A stretch of 64,000 nt of DNA, from contig JABYQR010000126.1 in the NCBI GenBank assembly GCA_022592445.1, positions 48,975-112,974 of the forward strand, read 5' to 3'. The translations under genes were made by a program, and so were the position numbers. This DNA is from Cytidiella melzeri. Taxonomy: Eukaryota; Basidiomycota; Agaricomycetes; Polyporales; Irpicaceae. The notes below the pieces were generated by a model, which saw only the letters and a program-made list of their open reading frames with translations, did no database searches and was not told the DNA's origin. Below, piece after piece: positions 12,330 to 25,174 of the stretch (position 1 is its first letter; every line of letters starts with the position of its first letter).

Positions 12330-12852
12330 GCTGAATGAGCAGTGGCAACCAAGCGGCGGTAGCCAACTTGTGACGGATTTCAAGCTACCAGTCTCCGTGT
12401 AATTCTAGTATGATTTACCTCTGAATAACTCTCTATGGTAATCTGGCCCTCTCACGGATTCAATAACTGACAGGTAACTTCTTCAGGATTCTTGCGCAAG
12501 AGGAGTCCTTTCCGTTCACCATAGTCTTCTGACTTCCTGACTGACCTTGTTAGTGTGTTCATGACTCACGCTTATATCACCAGATCTCGTGAATGTCGAC
12601 TCTTAAACGCATTCTGCAACCGTGCTGCGCATACTTCACACGCATCGACTGACATGGGAGGGGTTGGGCTTGCCCCGCCGCAGTCACACGCGGTAGTATC
12701 CCATCCACTTTGACCGTACTCGAACGTGTTACTACTCATTGGTGCATTGACCTTCATGAGTGCCCCACGCGTCGGAAGTTTGGTAAGTAACTCCTGGCCG
12801 TCAAAACGTGTACCGTGGACCATTACGCCTATGCTCGAGGTGGCCGAGCTGG
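12330..12852. other. Intergenic, E2 3' end to SurE promoter
   Basis: About 520 bases with the E2 3' UTR and upstream region of the SurE-like gene. No gene or RNA was recognised. Confidence 0.45.
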
Positions 12853-12860
12853 TATAAAAG
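12853..12860 (+). promoter_or_regulatory. TATA box of the SurE-like gene
   Basis: TATAAAAG lies 49 bases before the ATG at 12902. That fits a short-leader, TATA-driven and possibly inducible fungal promoter. Confidence 0.65.
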
Positions 12861-12901
12861 CACGTCTCGACTCGACGCGTTCCCATAGTTTTGGTTCAAT
12901 C

Positions 12902-14371
12902 ATGGTCAAACTTGCTCTTGCCGCCTTTGCCCTCTTAGCCCTTGCGACTTCCGTCGCTGGCATCAACATACTGCTGGGAAATGATGATTCATGGGCTTCT
13001 GCCAACATCCGGTGTGTTGTTCTTCCATCTGTTCATCGTCGCGTCACTGACGGTCTTGATAGCGCAGCATTCGATGAGTTGACCAAAAGAGGCCATAATG
13101 TGCTCCTGGTCGCGTGAGTGTAACGCGTACATATCCCTGCCCGTCTCATATTATTCCACCAGTCCACTCGTCCAAAATTCGGGACAAGGAGGTCGTGTAA
13201 TACTCCCGACCACAAATGTCACTGCACCTGGTGGAGAGTTTGGTAGCGTACCTGTTGGTGCTCCTTTCTTCGGCCACGACGTCAATAACGACAAGATGTG
13301 TGAGTGTCACTTCCGATTTTGCTACACAAACCACCTGAACGAAACCTAGGGTACTTCAACGGCACGCCTGCTGCTGTCGTATGTCAAACTATAACGCTTC
13401 TCACGACACGGCGCTGAACTGTCTTTCGTTGCAGACATTCTTCGCGTTGGACGTGATCGTGCCGATGGTCCTCGGGAATGCAACCATAGATCTGATCGTC
13501 AACGGACCCAACGAGGGCGAGAACCTTGGTCCACTGTTGTTCACTCTAAGTGGTACCATGGGTGCCACGTACGCAGGTGTATACAAGGGCGTAAGTGTTA
13601 CTATTGCTCATCCTGTATTAGGCTGCTAATGGCCTTTGGGCTGTGACTATCCACAGTTACCAGCCATTGCGTTCTCCGCCGCCAACAGCACCCACCGTTC
13701 TTTCGAGACCAACACCGGCCTGCCTTCTGATCCGGCCAATATTGCCGCCAACTTGACTGCCAACTTTGTCGATGCTTTGGTCAACACAACCAAGCCAGGA
13801 GATCCTCTTCTGCCCGTTTCTGTTGGCATCAAGTGCGCCCTTTTGCCGGTTTCTGGTGACATTGATATACTCACCGCGTCACAGTGTCAACTTCCCTACA
13901 TTCGGTCCTGGTAACCCATGCGTCGATGTGAGTAGACTGTGAATGATCGTGTCATAGTGAGACTAACGAAATTTTTCAGCCTCCCTTCGTACTGACTCGC
14001 ATGACCGGCGGAGCAACCGTCGATAAGCTCTTCATCAATGAGACAACTGGGCTCCCTCAAATGACCGACGTGTCAGTCTTGGTAACTCCTGCAAATTGTG
14101 TCCAAAACTGATATCATCTGCAGTTCTAGCTTAGGTGTGAACACTGCTCTCAACGGTGCCATGTTCTTACCTGGTAAGTATGATCCTTTCGATCAGTACT
14201 TTCAAACTAACTTGGTGTTTTCCAGGCGAGACCCCCATCGCTGCTCAGTGCATGACCTCTGTCAGCCTCTTCAGCGTTGACTACGACGCTCCTTCGGAGA
14301 CTGCTGAGCCTCCACAGCAGAAGCTGAATGTGCTGTTTGGCCACTCGTCGCTTGTTGTCCAAGGCATGTGA
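12902..14371 (+). CDS. Secreted SurE-like 5'/3'-nucleotidase / acid phosphatase
   Basis: A SurE-fold phosphatase that releases phosphate from nucleotides and related substrates. The protein begins with a clear signal peptide (MVKLALAAFALLALATSVAG), so it should act outside the cell or in the secretory path. Directly after it is the SurE metal-binding motif INILLGNDDSWASANIR; in bacterial SurE the motif is NDDG, while NDDSWA is, as I recall, the usual fungal form. Further family blocks are FDELTKRGHNVLLVAP, VWYFNGTPAAVTFFALD (across an intron), IDLIVNGPNEGENLGP, FTLSGTMGATYAGVYKGLPA and a C-terminal GVNTALNGAMFLPG then VSLFSVDYDAP. Several N-x-T/S sites are present, as expected of a secreted glycoprotein. 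There are about eight short introns. A TATA box lies at 12853. Confidence 0.9.
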
Positions 14372-14676
14372 GGTCTCCAGTCAGAGCATGCATGGTTTTC
14401 GTCAAGAAGATACTCTACGTTCGGATGAAATGATTTACTCTATCTCACTACGATATCTTTGTGTAAAGGGAGAGTCCAAACGTCTGCTATAACTTCTTCA
14501 GGTATTTTTACCATGATTCACGAGCAGGTTTGTGACTGTATCCACAGCGCGTTATGTGAGACGCGGTGTGACGCAAATCACGGGACGCATAACCGGTCGC
14601 CACTCCTGTCACGCGTCAGTGGTGGCAATTGCTGGACTCCTACCTTGGTTTGCGTCTCAATCGTTTGGTCGAGACT
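14372..14676. other. Intergenic, SurE 3' end to MSH3 start
   Basis: About 305 bases. No feature beyond UTR and promoter sequence recognised; no obvious TATA box. Confidence 0.4.
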
Positions 14677-17600
14677 ATGCCTAAATCTCCTTCAAAAACG
14701 ACAAGGACCAACCGCCAGACTGTTCTATCATCGTATTTCTCTCAGGCGACAGGTAGTACCTCGCCGGTACGCCGGCCTGAAGGGCAGAAATCCAGCTCTC
14801 CTATTGACCTTACGAACGCATCCGACGAAGAGAGGCCAGCCAAGAGGAGAAGGATATTTGATACTGCCTCAACAACTAGTATCACTTCAGCTCGCCATGG
14901 GTTACAAGTGCCACCCAGCACTGGCTCTTCCGCTGTCGACCAGTACCGCTTTAGCACGCAGGTATCACAGCAACCTCGTAGTCCGGAGAAAGAGAGAGAA
15001 CGCTTAAGCCGTCATGATAGAGCGAAACGTATACTACTCTCAGATTATCATGTGCTCGCTCGGGAGGCACAGGGTGGACTAGACGGCGTCGAGGATGATT
15101 TCGACGAGGACGGGCAGAATGACCCTGCTTCTGGCGCCCTCCCTGACAAAACTGTTGTATCGGACGCCGCTGAGGTTACAGATGACGACAAGTTCAAAGA
15201 GACCATGGCGTTCTTTGCCAACGCCAGCGCCAAGCCTAAGGGAGGCCGAAAGAAAACCGTAGCAGCAGCGGTGCCTGCTCGCTCTGCGAAAAAGGTACAA
15301 GAAATTGGGCCAAGCGGTGAACCATACACTCCGTTAGAACTCCAAGTACGTCCCTCAACGTGCTTATTCTTTCTCATAGAAGGTTCATGGTTCTTTAGGT
15401 CAGAAAGTTCAAAGAAGACAACCCTGGAACGTTTCTCATGTTCGAGATCGGTTACAAGATTATCTTCTATGGGGATGATGCTCAGGTGAGTATCATGGGC
15501 AAATCTATGATGCAAAGCTCGACGAACTTACATTTCTTACAGATGGCTGCTAAGTTGCTAGGTATTGCCTGTTTCAGGAAGCGCAACTTTATGACCGCTA
15601 TGATACCCGTGCATAGACGAGAAGTCCATCTCAAAAAGTAAGATTGTCAATATAGTTGAAGTGCTCTCCGTACTTAAATTCACCTGTAAGACTTCTGTCT
15701 GAAGGTCTCAAAATTGGCATTGTTGAACAAACGGAGACGGCAGCGCTCAAAAAAATTGGAGATACTCGCAATGATCTATTTGAGCGCAAATTAGCACACC
15801 TGTATACGGCTGCAACGTAAGCAAATATTAACGAGGAATCTCAACAGCGAGCAGGGATACTAATGTCTAGCTCAAAGATACGTCGACCAGCTAGGTTCTG
15901 TGGATGATATGGACCCTTTGGCCGCGCCACCACTTGTCTGTCTTGTCGAGGAACTGAAAGGCGGTATGGGAATTGATGAACGGGTGTCTATTGCATTGAT
16001 TTCGGTCTCTGCCAGTACCGGAGACGTCATGTGGGACCACTTTGAAGGTATGTTGTTGTCTGGTCTGTAGTAACCGCCGAGTCTTACCCGCTCTTATACA
16101 TAGATAATCATATGAGAACCGAACTTGAGGCATGAAACTCTCTCTGACAACTACGCAACAATTGGGCTAACAATGCAGCAGACGAGGCTAGCTCATATAT
16201 CACCCTCGGAGCTTCTGATCTCGGAGGATAAACTGAGCAAACCTACAGAGAAGATGCTCGAGCACTTTACTGCGTAAATTATGGTGTCTCCATCTCAACA
16301 GCACTCTCGCTGACTGTTGTCTGCATCTAGTCATTCACACTTTGAACACAAAGTTCGCACTGAGCGTATCAAGAAAGCTATGTCTTATACCGAAGCGTAT
16401 GATTTAGTGACGGGCTTTTACACGAGCAAAACTGGCCACGACGCAGCATCGGATGCGTTGAAGTCTGGTAAGAGACCCTCAATTCGCATGATGACTCGAT
16501 TCTCACCTCGGGCGGTCCCCACAGGTGAGCTCACGGTGGCTGTGACCGACTTTCCCAAACAGGTAACAATCGCTTTGGCGCACGTTGTGAAATATTTGTC
16601 GAAGTTTGACGTCGCCGACGCACTTCTCGAAACGCGATTCTTCACGAAGTTCACTGAGCGCACGCACATGTTGCTGAATGGCAACACGCTAACCAACCTG
16701 TACCAGAGGTCAAATTGTTCACGAGTGCTCAGTTGCTAACGTGATTTTGTTGGCTGTACAGCGAAATATATCGAAATGAGACCGACTTTACGAAACGAGG
16801 CTCGCTGATGTGGATCCTTGACCACACCACCACGCGCTTCGGAGCTCGTATGCTTAAAAATTGGGTCGGCCGACCTCTGGTAGATAAAGCGTGAGCCATC
16901 GTTCAAAGTGACCTGGCATAAGCGGGGCGTTAACTATCGACAGGGCTCTGAACGCACGTATGGATGCTGTTGAAGAAATCCTATCTACACACTCTGGCAA
17001 GCTTACGGTTCTACGTCAGCTGCTGAGAGGTCTCCCAGACCTTGCAAAAGGTCTTTGTCGAGTACAGTACGGGAAGGTCGGTTTAATCTTGTACCTCCTT
17101 TGACGATGGTTACGGCCTCAACGTATGTGTCCAGTGCACTCCACAAGAACTAGCTGTGCTCCTCCCAGCCTTCAACAAGATCGCCGTCGCCTTCGACCGA
17201 ATACCAAACTCCGGTGGGGTTGACTTCCGCTCGCCCATACTTAACGACATAGTTGCTGCCCTGCCAAGGCTCAAGGAACCAGTCAGAAATCTACTCAACG
17301 ATATCTCCCTCAAGGAAGCCAAGGAGGGAAAGAAAGACACTATGTGGACCGATCCAGACAAGTATCCGCCCATCGACGGATGCACTGTGGTATGCTGAGT
17401 TTGTTTCTGCGTGTGATAAGACTCAGCTAAACCTGCCCAGGCTATTCAAATAGCCGAATCCGAGCTGGTGGATGAGTTGCGAAAAGGTGAGTTCGTAGGT
17501 TGTTCACGCTCGCATGCATTTCCAAGCCTTCTGTGCTTCAAGTCAGGAAGGAGCTAAGAAGGCCTGCGCTTCAATACACCACTTCGAATGGAGAAGAGGT

Positions 17601-19117
17601 ATGGAAACCTCGGTCGCACTTATCAGCATTGGCTCATTCGCACCATGTGTGTAGTATCTGATAGAGCTTAAGAAGAGCGAAGTAAAGGAGATACCTCCTA
17701 GGTGGAAGCTGATTTCAGGGTAGGCCATCTGACGACCTCATTTGGTCATCGACTCCCTGACAGTCTGCCAGAACAAAGTATGTTCGCCGTGTGCGGTCAC
17801 CGGAGATCATTGAGAAACTCGAACAGCGCGCTCAATGGAAGGAAGCACTGGATCGCGAAGCTAATACTGCCTTTCGATCTTTCCTCAACGAGATATCCAG
17901 CAATCACTACGGACTTCTGCGAGACGCCGTCAACAAACTCGCTACAGCCGACTGTCTTCTCAGTCTTGCACTAGTGGCGTTGCGAGAAGGTTATGTTAGG
18001 CCACAATTTTCGGACGAAGATAACATGGAGATTGAAGCCGGACGTCATCCGATGGTTGAGTCACTTAGAGACGACCCATTCGTGCCTAATACGATAAGGA
18101 TGCGGCCAAGACACAAGATAATCACTGGACCAAACATGGGTGGCAAGAGCTCTGCAGTGCGAATGATTGCGCTGTGTGCCATCGTAAGTGCAGATTGCCC
18201 CTGTTTCTTCTCAGATCAGGATTGAAAACGTATCGAATTATGTACTAGATGGCTCAGGTCGGATCCTACGTCCCGGCGACGTCCATGAAAATAGGAATGC
18301 TAGATGGTATATTGGTCAGAATGGGAGGTTAGCACACAGCATACTGATTTGATTCTTGTCGGAATTTGATGGACTGCGGACTGTAGCTTCGGATGAGCTC
18401 GCTAGGGGAAGATCGACATTCATGGTTGAACTTCAAGAGACAAGTGAGATTCTGCAGCTAGCGACTTCTCGTACACTGGTTATCCTTGATGAACTTGGTA
18501 GAGGAACTTCGACTTTCGATGGGGTAGGTCCTCGCTATGACATATGACGAGCCAAAAAATCTCATGGATGTGTCTATAGATGGCCATTTCCAGTGCTGTA
18601 CTACAGCAGCTTGTTCAGAAGACCAAGTGCAAAACTCTTTTCATCACGCACTACCCAGAGGTTGCGCTGGACCTTGAAAGGAAATTTCCCGACGAGGTTG
18701 AGAACCTACACATGGAATATACAGAAGATACTCGCATCGACGGAACGCGTGAAGTCACCTTCCTTTACAAACTCAGCCAGGGGATGGCTACAGACTCTTT
18801 CGGGGTAGAATGTGGTAGATTAGCAGGTCTCCCGGAAAATCTCCTTCGACGCGCTGCTGACCAGGCTCGCAACATGCGAATCACGATAGAGAAGCGTGCG
18901 AGAAGAAACAGGTTCGTCCCTTATCTTTATACTTGTGGAAACAATGATGGATCAGGTATCTTCGGTCGACTATGCTTTTAGAATTCAGAAATGTCTTACA
19001 CTCATCAAACCCCGGAATGATGAGCTATGTGACTCGTCATCTCTAGCCTTGAGCCTGGAGGAACTTCGTCTTATAGCCGGCTCGACGGCGAAACAGGCGC
19101 GTTACATGCCCGCATGA
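14677..19117 (+). CDS. MSH3: DNA mismatch repair protein MSH3
   Basis: The MutS homologue that pairs with MSH2 (MutSbeta) to bind insertion/deletion loops and start repair in the nucleus. The N-terminus is disordered and basic and carries a PIP-box-like QTVLSSYF (residues about 14-21) for PCNA. Domains follow in MutS order: mismatch-binding domain I ([51 protein letters not shown]), connector ([18 protein letters not shown]), core/lever ([70 protein letters not shown]) and the ATPase (Walker [11 protein letters not shown] near 18128, [19 protein letters not shown], Walker [25 protein letters not shown]). The C-terminus ([18 protein letters not shown]) is intact. It has over a dozen introns, all short. 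The start is the first ATG in frame with the PIP box. MSH3 rather than MSH6 is inferred from the domain I sequence and absence of a PWWP-type extension. Confidence 0.95.
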
Positions 19118-20329
19118 ACTGGACACACTATTTGATCGCCACATGCTTGAACTTCATCTCGCTGGTCACGGACAATCACTATCTATCGCTGGATCAAGGC
19201 CTGCCAGTGTTGGACCATATTGCTTATACTCTCTACCGACGTTCCCCTACGAATATTGTTTTTTAACGTTTTGGTTGTGTCGTCAATGCCCTTATTTGGC
19301 CTCCGCTAATTGCTAGATTGGGTCTAGGAATTCAATAACCCGCCTCTCAAGTCTCGAGCAATCCAGCATTGCAAAGTCAGTCCTGTTTTCAATAGTTATG
19401 GCAGCATTAGTTCGTTCAACCCGGCGAGTAAGGTTCATGCACGGGGATCAGCCTGCTGGTTTCTAGCTACAGTAGTATCCTGTCGACATTTAATTGATCC
19501 TGCCAGTGTGTTCTGCCAACCGTGAGGAATGAACAAGTACAGGAGAGGACATTACAGAACGCGGGACTGACGAGATCTGGCATACTGTCTACTCTAGTTA
19601 GGGAGATCAGATCAGCACTGGTGGCAAAATGTTTGCGAGGCTTGCGGTATTCCTTGTCATTCTCCGGGTCAGGCATGGGGTGTTGGCTTTTCATGCTGGC
19701 CATACAGCCTCCTCCCAGTAGGCTCAGACTTATCGCGATGATGCTCCCTCAGCAGGACAGACCCCTCTGCTCCATTCTCGACCGGTCAAGAATGAAGCAG
19801 AGGAAGTTGCGTCGCAGGATGCTCTACCACCGTACGGGGTGGCAGACCCACCACTGTATTGTGCAAATGTGCTGGTGATGATCATGGCGGCGAAGAACTG
19901 AGAGAGGTCAAGAACTGTATGTCGAGCAAATGTTCAGGCTGTCGACCAGGGTTTGAATCAGACTGTAAGACAGCTAGATGGCGGTGACAACGATCTAGTA
20001 CAGTGCACATGTTCCACGGTGCTCACAGTCGAAAGTAGTCCTCGAGTAATCCCCAAGCAGCGTGTGACTTATCAAAGCAGATTGTGAGTAGACTTTTGCG
20101 CCACCGATGTGCATGAGCTTCAAGGAGTCAAGAGCACGGTGACTGCTAACACGTTCACAAATCTCTACAGCACATGCCACGCGGGGGCACGACTCGATGG
20201 TGTGTTGATACTATCGTATACCACAGGCGCGTTGAAGGTACTGGACAGCCGTTATTCCCATTAGGACGACCTGGTATGACAGAATATATTCTATAACATA
20301 TAGATCGAAACGTGACGCCGTTTTGCCCG
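19118..20329. other. Intergenic region between convergent MSH3 and POL5
   Basis: About 1.2 kb between two converging stop codons. Open frames here (longest about 118 codons at 19522-19878, plus) have unusual composition and no family resemblance. No tRNA, snRNA or repeat was recognised. It is longer than most gaps in this window. Confidence 0.4.
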
Positions 20330-23300
20330 TCAGGCTTTCGCCTTCTTTGCCTTTCGCTTCATCTTTTTTATTGATTCCGCATCTTCCGGCTCATACACGG
20401 CGTCGACCTTGCGCTTAGTCGTACCTGTTGCTTTGCCACCACCTTCGGCATCTTGGCCAGCGACCTGCGAGATTTGCTTGCACAACGCTTGGAGGCCCGT
20501 CGACGACTCGAATCGAGTTGAGGTCGCGAGCGTCTCACCTAATACTTCCCAAGTAGATGGTTCCCAGGCAGAGCGAAGCTCCTTCGATGATTGAGCAAGG
20601 CGTTTCGTCTGACGCGCTGCAGACAAAGCCAACTTGAGAACCTGCTTGACGTGTGCTACAGATAAAGTCTCCGCTTCGCATGCATCCCGTATGGCCTTTT
20701 GCACGCTCTTCTTCAGAGCGGGCATAAATTGAAGCACTTCCTTCGTGCGGTCGGCCTGCGGGAAAGGAGTCAGATTGGAGAGGGAAACAGAGCAAATAGT
20801 TGACATACCGTCGCAGACGGCTGGCTGAGCAAAACTTGAACGAGTTGGAAGACTTGATTTTGGCGGTAACCGTTGATGGCTTTCTCGCTCAGATCCAAGA
20901 GGGAGTTACGCAGCTCCCATGCAGCACTCGCATGCCGCCGTATAAAGTCTTGGAAGAACGACGTGTTCAGCCGCGAGGCTTTTCTCGTGACGAAGTCGGT
21001 AAGAGACTCGCGATAGGCGGACAAAACGGGCTTCTGGACTTGTGCATGGAGCAGAGCCTTGGATATGTAGATGCTACACTGCCCCAACGTTATAAGGATG
21101 TCGCTTGAAGATGCCTTTCGCGCGCGAGAGTGGAGCTCGAGTAGAATTCCGCCGAGCTGATCATCGTCGATAGAAGAAGGTGAGTCCTTGGATTTTCCGA
21201 GTCGGGAGCGAAGAATCCCAGTAGCCTTATCGGCGAGGTGCTTCTCGTCTGCTCCAGCGTTGACGACGAGGTCAACAAGAGGGAGGATCAATCGCGGTAT
21301 GAGAGGACTCGTCGGCTGTTTCTTGAGGAAGGTGTCCAACAAGTCGAGAACGCGATTCTTGTAGTGCGTGGCTTCTCGTTGAGCATCGACACCTGCAAGA
21401 TGTAATTCAATGAGAGTGATGACAGTGAAAATACAGATTTACTGCCTACCTTTTCCCAGGCGCTTTTCGTTCGCCTGTGCCCTGAACACAGCGGCCAGTT
21501 GTTCGTCTATCGCCATCATCTGCTCATCGTCCATAAGATCCTCGTCCGATTCGTCATCTGATTCTCCGGTAGCGGCCTGTATACCATTAACGCGGAGTGC
21601 TTCCTCAATCTTGCGCCGGAGTTCTGGGTCATCTTCAATGTCCAACTCTTCGTCGTCTTCCACAACCTCGTCATCGTCGTCCTCTTCTTCTTCCTCTTCA
21701 TCGTCATCTTCCCCATCTGCCCCATCTGCAGACTCGTCTCCTTCTCCTTCCATGTCCTGATCGTCGTCGTCTTCCACCAACTCGTCAGGAGCCCTCCTCT
21801 CCAGTTGCTATCCAAGTGATGGGCAAAGTCAGACGGCGCTTTTGACACAATACAGCTCACACACGACAACGTACCGCAAGTATAAGTTCGACCGTGCTCT
21901 CACGTACCGACTCGGACAACAGCGAAAAGACCTGATTAGCCACGGCTCGCATATACGCCGTCGCCTGCTCTAGGAAGCCTATAATCGAATCGACAAGCAC
22001 GTCCACAGGCTCGGTTGCGGCATCCTCCGCGTCGTCAGTCGCAGAAGCACTGACAGGTGTATCTTGCTTCTTGCCCTTCTTCTGTTGGCTACTGCGGCCT
22101 TCTTCCAAGGGGAACATTCGAGACGCGCCGGCAATGCAGCTCTGAAGAACCAACCAAGGAACGCGGCAGGCGTTTTTTCGAGTGAGTCTCGGATTCTCAA
22201 AGTGAATTTGAATGAAGATTGATGGTGCCTACCTCCAATGCACTGTCGTCATCGTCATTTCCTTCGCTGTCATCCATGCAATAACGGTGAACAAGAGTTG
22301 CCGACAGCAGGAGTTCGGCACCTTTAGCTGCCTCCCGTCGCTCGTCTGTTATCTATTTGTGCGATAACGGTAAATCAACACGAAGCTCGTGAATCTCGCA
22401 GATGCGGCCATAGAGTAGTGACTCACGTGCTGAAGGCGGCCAATGAGCTCTCTCGCTTGTGAGAACAGAGCGTGTTCGTCTCCATCAACTTCAGCGAGCA
22501 AGCTGACGTGTTTCGTGTCCTTTTCGAGCCTTTCGATGGATGTGAGCACCTTTGATACCCAAAATTCGCCGTCTGATGCGACACCGACAACCTTGGAGGT
22601 TTTATCATCTACGAAACAAAATCTCGAGTGTCAGCGAATGAAGCAAGACTCGTGGGAGACAGAACGCACCGATCTTGACCACTGTAGCATGTGAAGTCAG
22701 CTCTGCGAGCGAGCTGAGCAACCTCTCCTTGCACAGCTTCCGAAGTTCATCAGAGAAAACAGGTGCTGGGACGTCACGTAACTGATGGACGAAAATCGTC
22801 GACACACCAGGAGAGCAAAAACGTCAGTCAGATCTGAAAACCCGGAGATACACTTTGCCCGCTTTTTGCGCGTAAATCGCGCAGATCAGATAGAACGCGG
22901 TCGCACAATGACAACATTCCCATGCCGCAAAGATCAAACAAAAAGAAGAACAGGCTAGAACGACACGTACCGCGAGGAACGACGACTTGCCATTCTTTTT
23001 CTTGATCACAAATAGCCCATTGACGACGAACCAGTTCAGAACCGTCTGGACCCACTGATCGTCCTTGGGGATCGCCCCGTTTCGGACGAGCGCAGCCAGT
23101 TGGTCGACGATCCACGCTCTCCGGGCGTTGAGCGCCCGAACGTCCGACCTGCATAGTGGGAAAGAGAGATCGTCAGTGACGCAGAACAGGTTTGATGACG
23201 AGGGTTTGAGGAAAGAGGAGACCAGATGAAAGCCGAAAGATGACGGATGATGACATGGTTTGATCATGAGCATTCATCTTTTCGCTATCGCGAGCAGGGA

Positions 23301-25174
23301 TGCACGCAGCGATAACGCTATGAAGGGACAGAAGCCACGGGACGCCAACAAACTCCGGTATCACAGCATGATAGTCAAAATGGTCCGGTGCAAGTACGAC
23401 ATGGCGGGAGAAGCTGACGTACGTGTGTGTAGGCTCGTCGTTGACCTGTTTGAGCAGGTACTCGATAAAGCTCTGTATACCATCCTTGGTCATCGACGTC
23501 AGGATCGTCTCGACCGTTTTTGTCTTCGTGAGCCGGTCAAACTGGTGACTGCCATGCACACCGGTCAGCTGCAAGATCAGCGTGAATCCGATCCTTGGAT
23601 TCTCCTTCACAGCAACCTGGATGTCGTTTGCCTGCAGTGCAATTAAAACATATGCGGGTTCGCACAGAAAGGTTAAAGTGTATCAGCCCTCGATCGACTG
23701 TGTGAAATGCGCTGGTGAGGCACGACAGACGTACGACTTGCTTTGCAGCCTTGTGCAGGTATCTGTCGCTGTTCGACAAATGGTTGATCCACGAGCGCAT
23801 AAAGTTCTTGGTAAACAACATCGGCACGTCAGTTTCGCTCACGCGCGGCAGCGCCTTCTGGAAGATCTGGAATCCCCAGAACTTGCGCTCTGGCGACGAC
23901 GCAGCTGAGAACAGAGACTCTGGACAAACACGGAGTTCATCAGTGAAACGAAGGATCAGCGGAGGAGAAAATAGGGAGGATGGGTATGGACACCTCGAGG
24001 AAAGAGACACACCGTCGACGAGAATGCGGAAAAACTCCGGAAACGACGCATGTGTTGTATCAGACGGCGAGAGCACCTCGTCCATGAGGAGGTCCCACAC
24101 AAAATGCACCTGAGGCTTCCAAGACCCGCCCTGGTGTTGTTTGCCCTTGGACGCGGACATCTTGTCGTCACCATCATCTTCCACACTCAGGTCCTACACA
24201 TAATCAAGCGTTAGCCACATCCACGTGTAGGATCTCCATCCCTGAGAAAACGGTGGACCAACTTTCATAATTCGCGCGAGGGCGGCGTAGTTTCCTGTAT
24301 GAAGTAATGGAGCGTGTTTGAACGTCGGCGCGAGCATCTCCTTCCAGTTATGTTCTGGATACATCTTTTGTAGCTTCAATGTCAGCGCAACCTTCTCCGG
24401 AGACCACGCCTTCGCGTTTTCTCCAGTATATACTGCGTTCACCGTGGACTTGAAAGCTTCGTCCTTCCACTGAACGTCGGAACCCTTCAGCGCGTCAACT
24501 GCAAGGCCGATAGTCCACCAGGCGCTCTCTTTGAGCCATGACTTTTTCTCTCCGAGGGCAATCAGGTTCTCGAGCAAGATTTGGTAGGAGGAAAGAGTGG
24601 AGACGGCAGGTGCGTTGGACGCAGAGGCTGAGATTGGCGTTGTGCGGAATAGCAGGCCTGACCGTATGACGGACGTCAAGCCAAAGAGACGTGCAAACAG
24701 AACATCGCGTTCCTCCTGCCCTGTCATCGATCCTTGAGGTTGGGAATAGTCAAGGATGAGTGTGATGATTTGGGAGCATGTCACTGTTGTGATACGTGAT
24801 AAAAGCTGTTAGAGTATGAATTAGAATCTCATTGCTATTGGATTGTATATAACGTATATGCATACCTCTGTCAACGCGACTGCAAATCCCAGTCTACTGC
24901 TTTCGCGCGGACTAGCGAGGCCTCTGACGAGACGGCGGATAGAGTACGAAACATCCTGCGCGTTGTAGACGTCCAGTCCATCTCCTTTTCCCTCGCCGTT
25001 GTCTTCTCCGTCTTCAGGCTCGTCGTCATCGGAGGTAGCATCAGAGCCTTTTGCAGTCGGGATGAACTGCGCCTGAAAGTGCTCAAGGGCACCGACGAGC
25101 TTGACGGAGGCGTCGATCCGCTCTTGCTTGCGAGCCGACGAGAGGTGCCAGAACAACGGCAAGGTCGTAGACAT
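20330..25174 (-). CDS. POL5: POL5 / MYBBP1A-like nucleolar protein
   Basis: Pol5 is named DNA polymerase phi, but the family (yeast Pol5, animal MYBBP1A) works in the nucleolus in rRNA production and ribosome assembly. The start MSTTLPLFWHLSSARKQER at 25174 matches the family N-terminus, followed by YSIRRLVRGLASPRESSRLG and FAVALTE. Helical-repeat exons follow (RDVLFARLFGLTSVIRSGLL, KSWLKESAWWTIG, FPEFFRILVDESLFSAASSP, ERKFWGFQIFQKAL, MPMLFTKNFMRSWINHL-like, RIGFTLILQLTGVHGSHQFD, LTSMTKDGIQSFIEYLLKQV). A long Asp/Glu tract (about 21640-21780) precedes DDPELRRKIEEALRVNGI and MDDEQMMAIDEQLAAVFR, which is typical of the family. The C-terminus is lysine-rich (SIKKMKRKAKKAKA), probably a nucleolar signal. 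About ten introns; the middle ones are approximate. Confidence 0.92.

Noticed and set aside
19522..19878. Plus-strand frame of 118 codons after MSH3
   Set aside because: Composition rich in Arg, Met and Trp, no family resemblance, no splice partner; likely chance.
21410..21760. Plus-strand poly-serine frame
   Set aside because: It is antisense to the Asp/Glu tract of POL5 (GAC/GAG/GAA read backwards as TCG/TCC/TTC).
20330..25174. Reading POL5 as a true DNA polymerase
   Set aside because: The family has the historical name DNA polymerase phi but is a nucleolar helical-repeat protein; no polymerase catalytic motifs are seen.
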